DNA of 64,000 nt from Tigriopus japonicus. Taxonomy: Eukaryota > Arthropoda > Copepoda > Harpacticoida > Harpacticidae. The notes under the pieces were generated by a model. It was given only the letters and a program-made list of their open reading frames with translations, searched no databases and was not told the DNA's origin. This document shows, piece by piece, positions 51,001-61,309 of this stretch. Position numbers and translations under genes: made by a program. Within the stretch, counting starts at the first letter, position 1; each line of letters starts with the position of its first letter. The DNA is taken from contig JAAGOF010000188.1 in NCBI GenBank assembly GCA_010645155.1, positions 276,390 to 340,389 on the forward strand, written 5' to 3'.

Positions 51001-54000
51001 AACCTTGTTGGACTTCATATGAAATATACGTTTCAGATATTTGATGCTGGAAGTGTGTTCTCCTTGATGCAAGTGGAATCCAATGATGGCGAATTTGAAG
51101 AGTGGAAAGCCATTGTTATTAAAGAGGATGGGTTAAGAGCGTTAGATGAAGAAAGGTATGTTTACTTCATTCTTCCTTTGAATGAAATACAACTCTATTT
51201 TATTCAACAACCTTTAGCGTTTATTTGATCGACCATGCTTGGACATTTCGCCCCGAAACGGCCAAGAAGAATCTTTTGGAGCATCCAACCCTGTTGGAAC
51301 GGATGGCTGCTCTCATGGATATCATTCCCACCGAAGAATCTACCAGAGAGGATCTCATTGAACAAGTCATGAGGGACAAGTGGAAATTTGCTCAAACCTA
51401 TTGGGTGGGAAATGCCACCAAAGTGGAGGACAAGATGCCTGTTTGGTATGTCATGGATGAATTTGGAGCTCGCATCCAACATTCAGATTCGCCCAATGCT
51501 AGAATGGTCCCATTTTTGAGCCTCCTTGATGGATCTGCATACTCAGTCTTGTTTCCAATCCAGTGAGTCTAATTTATGCAATTCAGTTTTATGGATTCTT
51601 GTGTCGGTAGTTCCGTAGGAAACGTAGGAATGATGAAATTTTTGTTGAAGATAATCTTATTTTTTGAGGTGGAGGATTTAAAGCTTATCGCTTGAAACAA
51701 AAAAACACAAAATCAGGAAAATGGTTTTGAAAATGCATTCGATAAAGATATGAAGTAATATGTATTATTGAAAGATTGTAACTAATAATATATTCAAAAA
51801 CCATTTGGAATTTCCTTTATTCCAAAAAGGCGAATGGAAACACTTTGTCTAACCTGATTCAGTGACCATTCCATTATTTTCCTAGCGATTTTCACAAGTT
51901 CTTACGAAATTCGGGATAAACTTTGTCCAACACGGAACAGAAATCTTGCTGAATCTCCTTTCGCGTGATCAAATCCCAATGATGTTTCATATGGTGTCGT
52001 TTTTCTGCTAAGACAATACAAGCACCTCCCACAATCAACTGAATTAGAACCAATCCGGGAAAGAGGTAAAACTCCCCCGAGTTCCGATCCACCTCGTAAC
52101 CATGGCTTTTAGCCCAAACAAACATGGCTCCATATCCAGTTAAAACCGCTCCATGGGCCAAAGTGAACAAAGTTGGTTGAGAGTATCCTATAAACTCTTC
52201 CAAACCTTTCCTCTTTGATTTGGTGTTCCAAACACAAAGGATCAAATCCCACATGTACCCAAGTATCCCAATGGTTCCGCTGACGGTATGGATACCAATG
52301 ATTTTGGGATCAAGCCCAATAATCGGATAAAAGGTTAAACCAAAAGCGACAAGACCCAAAACTCGAAGGGACATTTTGACGAAGATTTTGACACCAACGC
52401 TTAATGAATCGCCCACAAAACCAAAAAGTAGCTCATGAACGGGAAGAACGACGAAAGTGATTGCCGCCCAAAATCCGTGAGAATTGATTCGTAACTCTAA
52501 AAACGAAAATCATGAAGATGATTTGGGCTCCACAACTTTCCAAAAAATAGAAGAAAAAAAAGAGAACCATTGACTTCATTCCCAAAGAGCTCAAATCCAC
52601 CACGGAAACTTTGAAACCACTCCATGATAAGCAAAACCCAGGCCGAAACTAAGATCTCCATGGCAAAAAAGACTCCCCAGAATGGCAAAGAATCGAGGCG
52701 AGGTTTCTCCGGACATATTCCCTCTTCAGTGTCGGTTTTTGGAGTACTTCCAGCTTCTATTTCGTCACGGAAATCACTTTCCGTTTCTTCCGGATATCGC
52801 TCCATGGTCGAAATATCACTCTCAATATCGAAACTACTCCTCTTTGCAATCTAGGAAATTACTTTTTTTGACTCCTCAGGCCAAGAGTTTGGCCAATCAT
52901 GTACAATGAAAGTGCGGTTCATATATGGTTTTAATCACGAGTTATAGACGATATAATCAGGGGGTTTTAAAAAACGGTAAAACATTATGTTTCATTCATG
53001 AAACAAGCACGCACTTTTGACACTGGAGGAGTGTGTCCGAGAAAGATGAGACATTATTAGTTAGGATAGCGCCAATACCGTCCTTCTTGGCTATCCGTAC
53101 TATTGAAGTATGCCCATATACCTTGGTATGCCTTATGGTCTGTGGTCCCATTCCTAATGTAGACGAGGGACAGCATTCGTCCGTACTTTTCTGGGTTCGT
53201 TCAATTATTTTTTTCCTTTAAAGAGATTTGACCGCTCAAGAGGAGATCACCCGTGACTATTTGGAAGGTCCTGAATCTGGAGACCCTCTGGTGAGAAAGG
53301 CATTGATGAATACGTGGCATATGGAGGACATGAAAGCCGTGGCTTGGACCCAAGATGAGCCAGGAGATGCGTTTTTCGCGGTAACTATTACATTTTTCCT
53401 CCTACTTCGCAGCAAATAAATCGCATTTTTCCCTTAGGTGACTTATTGTACACAATGTACTTTTCGGGATGTTCTAGCAAAGTCCCTTGAAATTTTATAA
53501 TAAGTTCATTGTAGTTTAATTCGTAATTCATTGTTCTAAAGACATTTAGCAAAATAACAAAACTCATCCCTTTTGGATTTAGAATGGCAAGAAGCAATAC
53601 GTTAGAACATAGTCTTTTTATTATAGCTCAGGGTTGTACCAATGAGTGTCCCACACTTGACACAATAAGTCTATAATTAAATTGTGTAAATACTGCCTCA
53701 AAAACATCAACTTAGGCCAAGTTTGCTTGAAATTTATTGACCCGTTAAGAGACTAGGATTTTTTTAATCCCAACGAACACGACTTCATCGGAGGTACGCA
53801 ATTCTTTAGATAAACAAAGTAAAATCTCCTGGATAATATATGTAGTTTATGAACCACTTACGTCAACTCTATAGTCTAGTTTCGTCATAGTCATACTTCA
53901 CCGTTAAAATTTTGTGGGCTCTACTTCAAATCAACCCTTTAAATATTTTTCATAGTCACCTGTTGTTTGACCTTTGCAATCTGTAATATTGTAGACAAGT

Positions 54001-55818
54001 CGTGAAAATGAATCCGTTCCCGCTGATGAGTTTGAGTGCCAGCCACTCCCAACAGATCGCAAGATTAAAGTTTATGCTGAGTACGAATTCATTGGGAAGA
54101 ACTTGAAGCATCCCCGATTTGAGATGGTGGCGCACCAAGAAGAGGCAGATGTTTGGTGGACCATGACTCACTTCAAGGAATTCCAGTAAGTGCATAATGG
54201 AAAGTAAACAAAACATATCTTTGGTAGGTAATTTTTGGTGTCTTCCTCCTTTTTGTTTTTGTTAGGAAATTCAGTGAAGAAACACCGCAGAAACGGATTA
54301 ATCAATTTCCATTTGAAAATGTGATCACCATCAAGGATCTTTTGTGTGTGGTTTGTCGGCGCAAATCTGAGAGCATCTCTTTGCCCAGTCCAACTTTAGA
54401 GACCTCTCCAGAATGGTTGCCCACCACATTCAATTTAAAGACTGAACTTGCCAAGTTTGTGAGCTATTACCAACATCGAGAGGCCTTGAATTTGGATAAC
54501 CATTGGATCATCAAGCCGTGGAACTTGGCTCGTGGTTTGGACATGCATATCACCAACTATCTCCCTTACATCCTTCGACTGCCTTTCAGTGGACCCAAAA
54601 TTGCTCAAAAGTATGTACTCTTATCAAGGAATGTTGGTTACAAGTTGCTATTTATTTTTTTTTTAAAAAATCTTCATTTCACAGGTATATCGACCGGCCC
54701 GTGTTTTTTAACCGCCCAGGAATTGGCCCAGTTAAATTTGACATTCGTTACATTCTGCTCCTGCAAAGCTCAAAACCATTGAAGGTCTATGCGTACAACC
54801 GGTTCTGGTTGCGATTTGCCAATCAGGCCTTTGAATTGAAGGACTTTGACATCTATGAGAAACACTTCACTGTGATGAACTATGTGGACAGCAACCTGAA
54901 ACAAGTAAGAAGAAAAAAGCAAGATGTGACTAGGTTTCAGAGAGTTCAGAATTATTTACAACTTATTTGCTTGATGAGGTGATTTTTGATTAGTTATTGT
55001 TAACAATCTTTCTTTTTAAGGCATCAATTATCAAACCACCTTATGTTATGCCTACACAAAAGATTGTGTGTTAATAATGTTTTGAATGACAAGCATAGTT
55101 TTAATACTGTTTTTAATGATTGACTGCCTTGATTCCAGAAGAATGGTCCATTTTCACGTTTATTCCAGCTAAAAAAATACCATACGTATATTTTTGGATT
55201 AGACCCTGTTCACAAATATTTAATTCAACCAAGCTTTCTTTAGTTAGCTCCTTTTATCACTTCCTCACAGAAAAACAACGAAACAAAACGGATTTGCCGT
55301 TTAATAACAGTAGCTTAGTCATACTGAAGTACTTCTCCTTCGTAAGAAAAACGTAAATCCCCCTTAAATGCACATTCGAAACGAGTTTCAAAGCACTTTG
55401 GGTAATTTACCCCTCTGTTCAGTTTGTTTATCCACAATGTTCAACTCCTCCATTGTAGATGTTCTGCCACGATTTCATCAAAGAGTTCGAGGCCCAATAT
55501 CCTGGTGTGAGTTGGAAATCCGTGGAGAGCTCCATCTTTGCCATGTTCAAATCCGTTTTTGAAGCCGCCGTGAGTTTGCCTCCGCCAAGTGGCATTGCTC
55601 GTTCGCCTCAATCACGGGCAATGTATGCTTCGGATTTGATGTTGGCTTGGGAAAAAGACGCTGACACTGGAGAAGATCGGATTCAACCCAAAATCCTCGA
55701 GATCAATTGGGGTCCGGATTGTGCTCGGGCTTGCGATTACTACCCAGAGTTCTTTGATAATGTCTTCTCGACATTGTTCTTGGATGAACCTGAGGGCCAG
55801 AATGTGACCTTACTGTGA
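36028..55818 (+). CDS. TTLL12: tubulin-tyrosine-ligase-like protein 12
   Basis: Eight exons: 36028-36201, 51037-51155, 51218-51562, 53224-53380, 53995-54185, 54266-54610, 54685-54904, 55459-55818. Every junction is GT-AG and phase-consistent, giving 636 residues (vertebrate TTLL12 about 644). Exon 1 carries the family N-terminal helix (SDVPRHLWPILFHKL). Exons 2-4 carry the SET-like half (IFDAGSVFSLMQVE, YLIDHAW, MPVWYVMDEFG). Exons 5-8 form the TTL-like ATP-grasp half (NHWIIKPWNLARGLD, VKFDIRYILLL, FWLRFANQAF, YEKHFTVMNY, ILEINWGPDC). TTLL12 is an atypical, probably pseudo-enzymatic member linked to tubulin detyrosination and histone H4 methylation effects in mammals. Intron 1 is 14.8 kb, while the others are 61 bp to 1.7 kb; it holds two other genes and three transposon relics. 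Confidence 0.93.
36798..38878 (-). CDS. L-asparaginase (type I) with C-terminal ankyrin repeats
   Basis: Exon 1 is 38878-38675 (donor AAG|GTGAGA) and exon 2 is 38609-36798 (acceptor ggtttag), phase 0, 671 residues. It hydrolyses L-asparagine to aspartate and ammonia and belongs to the cytosolic AnsA-like family. The first catalytic motif YTGGTIG (73-79, nucleophile Thr) begins just after the splice junction. The second motif HGTDT is at 187-191. TGSQIP and RDNFVGALILAGNY also fit. From about residue 485, ankyrin repeats appear (TPLHVAASEGKTELVEYLL, TALHSAVETGRIDVVEYLI), as in animal ASPG. The N-terminal 68 residues are Ser/Thr-rich and probably regulatory or disordered. The gene lies wholly inside TTLL12 intron 1 on the opposite strand. 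Confidence 0.95.
38879..40250. other. non-coding part of TTLL12 intron 1
   Basis: AT-rich, with no supportable exon. It contains a short inverted repeat, GTACAGGGT at 39788-39796 and ACCCTGTAC at 39840-39848 (43-base spacer), and a TATC-rich microsatellite near 40011-40030. Confidence 0.45.
40255..41499. mobile_element. piggyBac-like non-autonomous element
   Basis: The 1245-bp segment is bounded by TTAA on both sides (40251-40254 and 41500-41503), the target site of piggyBac transposons. Its termini are inverted: CTCTTTCAGGACG on the left against the complement of CGTGCTGAAAGAG on the right (12 of 13 match). Subterminal GTTATA(A)CAC motifs recur near both ends. There is no open frame of 60 codons inside, so it would depend on a transposase supplied elsewhere. 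It sits in TTLL12 intron 1. Confidence 0.72.
41504..44723. other. non-coding part of TTLL12 intron 1
   Basis: No supportable exon. Strongly AT-rich with short, overlapping, unrecognisable frames only. Confidence 0.45.
44726..45143. mobile_element. Tc1/mariner-type foldback MITE with long inverted repeats
   Basis: The element begins CAGTCATAAAGTGCGCC and ends with the reverse complement. TA is on both sides (44724-44725 and 45144-45145). The arms match for about 120-130 bp with only scattered differences, including the CGCCATCTAG block, the GCGGCAACAGC block and GGACAAACTAAAGTGCC. The 418-bp unit has no open frame. Inverted matching extends 4 bases beyond the TA on each side, so the original target may have been palindromic. 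Confidence 0.85.
45150..46460. other. non-coding part of TTLL12 intron 1
   Basis: A 108-codon frame at 45206-45532 has no recognisable domain or splice context. Nothing else is supportable. Confidence 0.4.
46463..47124. mobile_element. long-inverted-repeat foldback element
   Basis: The left arm (46463-46626) and right arm (46961-47124) are near-perfect reverse complements over about 160 bp, running from ACAAT near the left end through GGTTGCTTCA, GCCCATTTTGGCG and ATGATTCTAGG to GGAAACGATC. They enclose a 334-bp AT-rich spacer with no coding potential. No clear target-site duplication is visible at these limits, so the superfamily is unassigned. Confidence 0.8.
47130..49780. other. non-coding part of TTLL12 intron 1, upstream of seipin
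   Basis: A 132-codon minus frame (47179-47577) shows no known domain and no splice partners. The right end presumably contains the seipin promoter and leader. Confidence 0.4.
49785..50810 (+). CDS. BSCL2: seipin
   Basis: This is an intronless 341-residue frame. Seipin is an ER membrane protein that forms rings at ER-lipid droplet contacts and controls droplet biogenesis and triglyceride storage. It has a cytosolic N-terminus, one membrane segment at about 33-55, a conserved lumenal domain (FAFVPAPQHEGAIHP, the FLNATVEL strand, KWVTVEFF-like QWVTVEFF), a second membrane segment at about 231-256 and an acidic Glu-rich cytosolic tail. Potential N-glycosylation sites are N89 (NAT) and N220 (NFS), both lumenal. 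It lies inside TTLL12 intron 1 on the same strand, 226 bp before TTLL12 exon 2, so it needs its own promoter and 3' end within the host intron. The absence of introns could reflect loss or retroposition. Confidence 0.93.
   Translation: MQYIRSTVNRARGLPSKASEQIEVLLELTKSMIYYAVVISLTLNLLGTVSVFMYGTFYFAFVPAPQHEGAIHPTFVPCERVMGKCGFLNATVELSERNPVLMTGQPYTIMIQLEMPESPVNRRLGMFMNCLKMRSRDGIFRKENCKASLMQYRSELLRVLETFVFAPVLLTGHSTEKQWVTVEFFNNFLDDPLSPVVGMNYEIQSRFIEVYNIRYRIYANFSGLRYLMFNYPLISAFIGSSLNLMFLSAIILLSWYRFFSPKLKDEDNFYANNEHQEDFFESPMEEYEPEEKATLLNEGDTEDEKVSEGGSSVEDLKKEMDQIFRDDERLKSARLEDAESD
51816..51821 (-). terminator. polyadenylation signal for the cytochrome-b561-like gene
   Basis: On the minus strand this reads AATAAA, 70 bases after the stop at 51892. 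Confidence 0.5.
51892..52805 (-). CDS. cytochrome-b561-like multi-pass membrane protein
   Basis: Exon 1 (52805-52568) and exon 2 (52496-51892) give about 280 residues. The intron is 71 bp, with a weak GTTCTC donor chosen for phase and a strong ttttttag acceptor. The N-terminal 35-40 residues are acidic and cytosolic-looking. About six membrane segments follow, for example LPFWGVFFAMEILVSAWVLL, FWAAITFVVL, GTIGILGYMWDLI and GLVLIQLIVGGACIVL. The order SHGFW, IGIHTVSG and TLAHGAVLTG resembles the heme-ligand helices of the cytochrome b561 family (transmembrane ascorbate or ferric reductases). The His expected in the third core helix reads Leu (KMSLRVLG), so heme binding may be altered. The C-terminus is His/Lys-rich. 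It is nested antisense in TTLL12 intron 3. The family call is moderate. Confidence 0.62.
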
Positions 55819-56680
55819 AATCAGTGCCATGCAAGCAAATATCAAGCTAATCACGATGACCAACGACATTTAAAGTACATTTGATGCTTTGTGTACAATT
55901 CCATTTCTCTTTGCATATGAAATCAATTTATTTGATCATTCGAAATTCGCTCAGTTATCTTTTGAATCATGAAAGTCGCTGAGATGTGCCTTTCCTTATA
56001 GCTAGAGCGGCCGAAAGTATTTCATTTTCAGGGTCAAATATTTCAATAATATGTAAGCAAGAAACATCAAAATATTTAGAAATATTTGAATTACTACCAA
56101 ATATTTTAAAATATTCAAATTTGTAATGAGGTTGGCGCAATCAATTGGTATTTTTGAAATTTTGATTCAAAATCCAAATATGATGAAAAATTGGCATTGG
56201 CAGAAGCATAAGTAAACAAATCTTCAGTCCTAAAAAATCATACAGAGCAATGAAAATTGGTTATTCTTGACAGTCCAGGGTACTGAAAAATTCGTATTAA
56301 GTTGTCAAGACGGATCGGAGTTGTTCTGATAAGGGTCTGACGTTGATCACATAAGCCATACCCCTTACTTCTCAACCAAAGTTTCAAGTGGTAAAAGACT
56401 GATGAATAGGGGAAAACATCACATAGGTTGAAGAGGACTGAACTAAAATTGATCTCAAAAATAGATGTAGCACTTAAGTTGTGACTTTTTCGAATACCCT
56501 TCTCAGAGCAAAGTTTAAGAAAAATAAGAGAGCATGCCATAAAGAAAACAAATAAAATGGTTGGAAAGAGGGTAGTTTCCGAGCACGAATCCGGATGGGG
56601 GGCGTGTTGCCAGATATCGTAGACTCAATGCGTAGATAGTAAGAGGGACCCGGACCCAAAATCGAAGAGGTGATGTCAGT
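55819..56680. other. intergenic, AT-rich
   Basis: TTLL12 3' flank. It contains AT-rich short palindromes around AAATATTT at 56070-56120. No gene seen. Confidence 0.4.
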
Positions 56681-56682
56681 CT

Positions 56683-56886
56683 GGGTCATACTTGGCTCAC
56701 CGGATGACCCTCAGCGGGCCATGCCTAGACGAGGAGGCCGAAAGGGTAATGGAGGAAGGCTTGTCGCCCGGAGCTCGTGTCTCCGGTTTAGAGGAGGGCA
56801 CCGTGCCTCTGCCGCTGATTCTGTCAAGTGAGGAATGAGCTACGGTGCAGTATTAAGGTCCAAATTCCTCATGGCGGGTTGCCATG
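56683..56886. other. GC-rich, hairpin-dense segment (candidate structured RNA or transposon end)
   Basis: This roughly 200-bp block is far more GC-rich than its surroundings and packs several perfect inverted repeats. These are GGGTCAT/ATGACCC (56683-56689 and 56704-56710), CCGGAG/CTCCGG (56768-56773 and 56781-56786), GCACCGT/ACGGTGC (56798-56804 and 56842-56848), TGAGGAAT/ATTCCTCA (56829-56836 and 56864-56871) and CATGGC/GCCATG (56870-56875 and 56881-56886). There is no long open frame. I could not match it to U1-U6, 5S, 7SL, RNase P or tRNA consensus. It could be a structured ncRNA, a SINE, or the end of a LINE. Confidence 0.45.
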
Positions 56887-57283
56887 AAAACATAGGTGCG
56901 TAACTGCGATCAATAAGTCACGTTTCATCAAAAACGGAATCTCATCCATCATCAATTTTATTAGCCGAAGAATCCTTTCTTAAATCGTAGTTGCGCCATG
57001 GCTTTTCAGTTGAGGCTTTGTTCACATTTATATACACATCACAGAACGCCTCTGACCGGGACGCTACAAGTCTTATTCTAAGATCTTTAAAAGACGAGAC
57101 GCTGGAGCCATGATGGCCGATTGCTGGGCTGTACATATGGAATAGTATTGATTTATTTCCTTAAGGCTAAGACATCAAGAACATTGATTAACCCTTAAGT
57201 TTAGTTCAAATATCAAAGCCAGTATATGTAGTAGGTCAGTGTTTCCGAGATAACGTTTTGAAAGCATAGAAAACTTCCTTGCT

Positions 57284-58116
57284 CTACTCGCAAATAAGGG
57301 AAGTGGCTCCGCCCACCGTGACCAATTGAACCAGGCTCCCGCTAGAGGGACGGTCCAATCCAGTCGACCATTTGAGGGCCAATTCGGCCACGTATTCCAA
57401 ACTGGTCCAAGTGGAATGGTCGGCCTTGGGCATCCATTTGCGATTCATGGGCGTGTCCAAAGTGATAGGGAGGAGAGCCAGGGTACAGGAATCAGCGGGC
57501 AGGCCGGATTTCTCACAAGCCAAAGATTTGACCAATTGATGTACGGCTGCCTTGGCCATTCCATAACCAATCATACCTACAGATTAGAAGATTATAAGAG
57601 AAATGGCAGCTTATTTACGGGGTTTTTCATTTACCTGGAGTACCGGCCAAAGCGGGTTTGGCACCGGGAAGAAGAACGAGACCGCCAGCCTTTAGATATT
57701 TAGAGGCCAGAGAGGCTGCGATGGTGGAGCTCCAAACGGATTGCTTCCACATCAAATCACAATTGGGGATGAAATCCTTGCTATCCGCAGCACCACCGGC
57801 CCATCCACCTTTAACATAGATGATTGATTCAATCCACTCTAACCTTAACTTTTTTATGCGTTAAAAAGTTTGTTAACTTACCAGCCATGTTGATGATTGC
57901 ATCCACTTTTTCGGTCCCGATTTTCTTCTCCATTTCAGTGAGGACCAGAGCATCTTGGAGGACCCAATCTAACTTTGGATCCACCAAGACATTCTCATTT
58001 GCCTCTTCATTGGGTTGGAGATCCACCGAGCAAATCCACCATCCTTTGGCCTTGAAATGGTTCACCAAAACTGTGCCCAAACCCCCTCGACCTCCATAAA
58101 TAATGGCGCGTTGCAT
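57284..58116 (-). CDS. QDPR: dihydropteridine reductase
   Basis: Three exons, 58116-57882, 57808-57635 and 57576-57284, are all GT-AG with phase-1 junctions and give 233 residues (mammalian QDPR about 244). The enzyme uses NADH to regenerate tetrahydrobiopterin from quinonoid dihydrobiopterin, the cofactor of Phe, Tyr and Trp hydroxylases. It is a short-chain dehydrogenase. The nucleotide-binding motif YGGRGGLG lies at the N-terminus, INMAGGWAGG follows the core strand, and the catalytic Tyr-x3-Lys is YGMAK (Y141, K145). [24 protein letters not shown] and [11 protein letters not shown] are family signatures. Confidence 0.96.
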
Positions 58117-59321
58117 ATTGGTGCGCCTGGGAATATTTTAAATTTTTGATTCAAAACTATTCAGCAAGAGAGAAAATGTTATGTAATCGATGACACTAAG
58201 TGCAAAATGATAAGACAAATTAATTCTTGCCCTGCTTACTCTCTGAACTCTTTTGCCTAATCTTGGTTGAAGCAAACCCGCTTCTGGGGAAAAATAAACG
58301 ACTACAGAGAATGGTCAGAGACGCTTGAGCTGAACAGGTTCTGCCAAGAGATACAATTATTCGCCCCAAGGATCTTGGTTGACCACACGAAACCAGGGCA
58401 AATGAGATGAATAGACGAGATAAAATTGAGCACTTGGCGACGTTTGTTGTCTGTCTACATTGTCGGCATGTGCTTGCAATCGCTAGATGGAGCCTCAACT
58501 TAGTAACGTCACGTGGTAAAACAAACATGCAAAAAGCAAATATATTTTTGACACTTACCTTGTTCCAAGCCCAAATGGACCCATTAAAAGGACTCTTCAA
58601 AGTCCCATGCTCTCCTCCAAATCTCCTGAATGGAGAGGAAGAGAGTGGAGGAACAAGGTCCAACTCAAAGGAGAGTTGGATCCCTTCTCCCCAATTTTCC
58701 TTTCTTCTTAATCTTTAGATGGACAAGCCAAGTACAAAGGCTGCATGAAGGAGTACCCAGGCTCAACAGTTGGTTGGTCTATAACGACCATCAATCGGAT
58801 TTTCGTCACGGCCAATGATCCTGAGGACCTTTCGTAGGAAATTGGGAACGTGATTGCTTTGGCCTATGGCCAGAATTTAAGCTTAGCTTCCATTATGAGA
58901 TGGAAGCTAAGAAGGAAGGAGTTTCAATTTTGCCGAAAGGCTCCCGGATCTGCCAACGAGAAATCCACTCACAAAATCATATTCATGTCGGCATTAATTG
59001 TCCCCACTATTTCAGGGGGTTATTTTTATTCAACATTTGAATTTAGGTTCCTACAATACTTGATGGCCGGTTCTCAGAACTAGGATGAGTTTACGGCATT
59101 CTTTTAGTGTCTGCCTTTCTTTCACCAAGATTCCATTAAAGGCCGCTCTCACTCCCTTAAGAGTGATAAAGAATGTGGCGTCCATCCAATGAGGTGGATA
59201 AGTGACAAGGTTTCTGCTTGGAGGGGTGGAAAGAAGATGGTGTTAAGCTTCTTCTGAGATGAATTGGACCAGCTTTGCATCCAAAACTATCTAGGAGAGT
59301 ATTTCCTTGCTGTGTTAAGCA
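58117..59321. other. intergenic between QDPR and the fucosyltransferase pair
   Basis: No gene is supportable. It contains a perfect 12-bp hairpin, CTTAGCTTCCAT (58882-58893) and ATGGAAGCTAAG (58900-58911), with a 6-base loop. Confidence 0.45.
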
Positions 59322-60441
59322 CTAAATATCCGTAAAATTCTCAGTCACGCCACGCTCGTGATAAACGAGACCGCCTGCCAAAACGGACGCCCAAATTCCA
59401 AAGGTACCACGGGTAAAAATAGAATGATTACATTGAGCCAATAGAGTCATGTCAAAGGCGATCTCATCTTTGTCTTCCGTTTGTCCATTTCCAACAAAGA
59501 AGAGATCTCGCTTTGGATTCATCAGGTTCTGACGGCCCCATTTCATGTCATCTGACACGTACAAGAAGACCATTGCCTGGCCAAAACGCTCCCTGTAAAA
59601 CGACCAAGATATTGATCATTTCAAAATTCTAGAAATTTTATGATGACAAACTCACCGGTAATAATCCATGGCTTCCACAAAATACTCCTCTTCCAGAGGA
59701 ACTTTGCCATGTTTTTTCCAAGCAAAGTCACTAAAGTCTGTTCGACGATTGTGGATACCGATCCAAGTGAGTGGAGTCTTTGAAGAAATGTCAGGATGTT
59801 TCTGCCTAAATTTGGTAGCTATTTTGTCCATTTTAGAATGGACCTTTTCTGATATTTCATGACGAAATTGAAGAACTTTTCTCATAGAATTTGTAAATCT
59901 TGCAATGAATTCTTTGTACTCTTTGGTACGTTGATTTAACCTGAAAGTATTTAGAGAGAAATGAGCGCATTTCAATTCATTTCATTTTTTCTACTACTCA
60001 CTTTAGATGACTAACTCGTTGATCAAGCAATAACAAAATGTGACCTTTACGGTAGGTTTCGTCCGTCAAGATAAATCTGATGTCGAGATCAAAATCCCTG
60101 AATGGGATGTCATCAATGTTGCAAAAATTATCTTCCAACACCGGCAAAGTTTGAAGAGTGGCCTCCGAAAAAACTTGGCTCATAAGATGTCGGGTTTGAT
60201 TAATTATGTACACATCGACACCAAGTTCTTCTCTTAGCTGATACAGATGTGCAAAGGCGGATATGTGATTGCCTAAACGGCCATATGGCTCTATAACGAA
60301 TATAGAGCGTGAGATTTCATTGAAGTCGTCTCTCACAAATGTCCGACAGCATTTCTCGTCTGATTTGTTACAATAATTCTCTTCAGACACACCAAAAGAA
60401 GCTAAAACACTCAAAATGAAAGGAATAAAAGACCTTTTCAT
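59322..60441 (-). CDS. GT11-type alpha-1,2-fucosyltransferase-like protein, copy A
   Basis: Exons are 60441-60002, 59940-59656 and 59592-59322, phases 2/2, 331 residues. Start MKRS was chosen because copy B has the same start; in-frame upstream ATGs would add 3 or 13 residues. An N-terminal hydrophobic segment (SFIPFILSVLASFGVS) is a signal peptide or Golgi anchor. Then come a Cys-rich stretch (YCNKSDEKCC), the donor-site motif GRLGNHISAFAHLYQL, the HxRRxD-type motif HNRRTD (210-215) and the late motifs FLYVSDDMKWGRQNL and RGTFGIWASVLAGG. Family GT11 transfers fucose from GDP-fucose to galactose on glycans in the Golgi. Here the second residue after GRLGN is His rather than the usual Gln, so the exact acceptor is uncertain. 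It is tandem with copy B, same exon layout. Confidence 0.82.
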
Positions 60442-61309
60442 CCAATCCATGTTGAGCACCCAGATTGTGCTGAGTAACATAAGTTAGATGATTTACCCAT
60501 GACAATGTGAGTATGGACTGTATATCTAAGCCTGACATTAACAAAGGATGATCCTCAAAATCCACCAAAGGCATATGGTTAGAAAAATGATTTAGAGTAG
60601 ATAAAATGAATTTTAAATGTTTGAAAGTTATAATGCGCATGCTACCTAAACAAAGGTTTGGTAGATTTTAGACGTCAAAATACGGCGCAACAAGGCATCC
60701 TAGCCAAAAACCAACCTCCTTTAAATGATGAAATCATGAGCTTTTTGATGAATCTAAGAAAACCTTTGGAATGATTGTTTTTCTCCTTATTTAACCCTAT
60801 TAAACAATTTTACTAATAAGGCAGGAGAAGTAGATTTAATTAAGGAGAATTAAATTGTCGATTCAAGCACTTTTCACTATAATTTTTCCATTAGTTCATC
60901 TTGTTTGGTTTAAATGAAATTGAACCGAGATCCCCACATAATATCTGAAACGCAAAATATGAATCAGCGACCCCTAGGCTCCAATATTTCAACAAATATT
61001 TTAGATTTATTATGCGGTATTTTTTACATGTTTGCTGAAGCATCTAATTTTAGCAATATGGTATAAGAGGAATTGAGCACAAATGGATCAAGCTGAAATT
61101 TTTTACAACGTTTGTTTAAACTTGTTCACAAGATTTGTTGTCGGTTATAATGTCATTTTAACATGTTCTTTGGTTCTGTGGACGAATGACGGAAAATGTC
61201 TTAAGCATCCGATGGGACTTTCTGTTTGTTAAGATTTGAATTTCAGGAATGATATCCAAATTCTAAATGACTTTTTAACTGCATCAATGAGTATAATGAT
61301 AAAGCAGCA
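60442..61309. other. intergenic between fucosyltransferase copies
   Basis: No gene seen. Copy B's 3' end and copy A's promoter lie here. Confidence 0.45.

Noticed and set aside
56683..56760. HDV-like self-cleaving ribozyme at the start of the GC-rich island
   Set aside because: Only 14 bases lie between the two strands of the first helix, too few for the P2 and P3 strands and loop of that fold.
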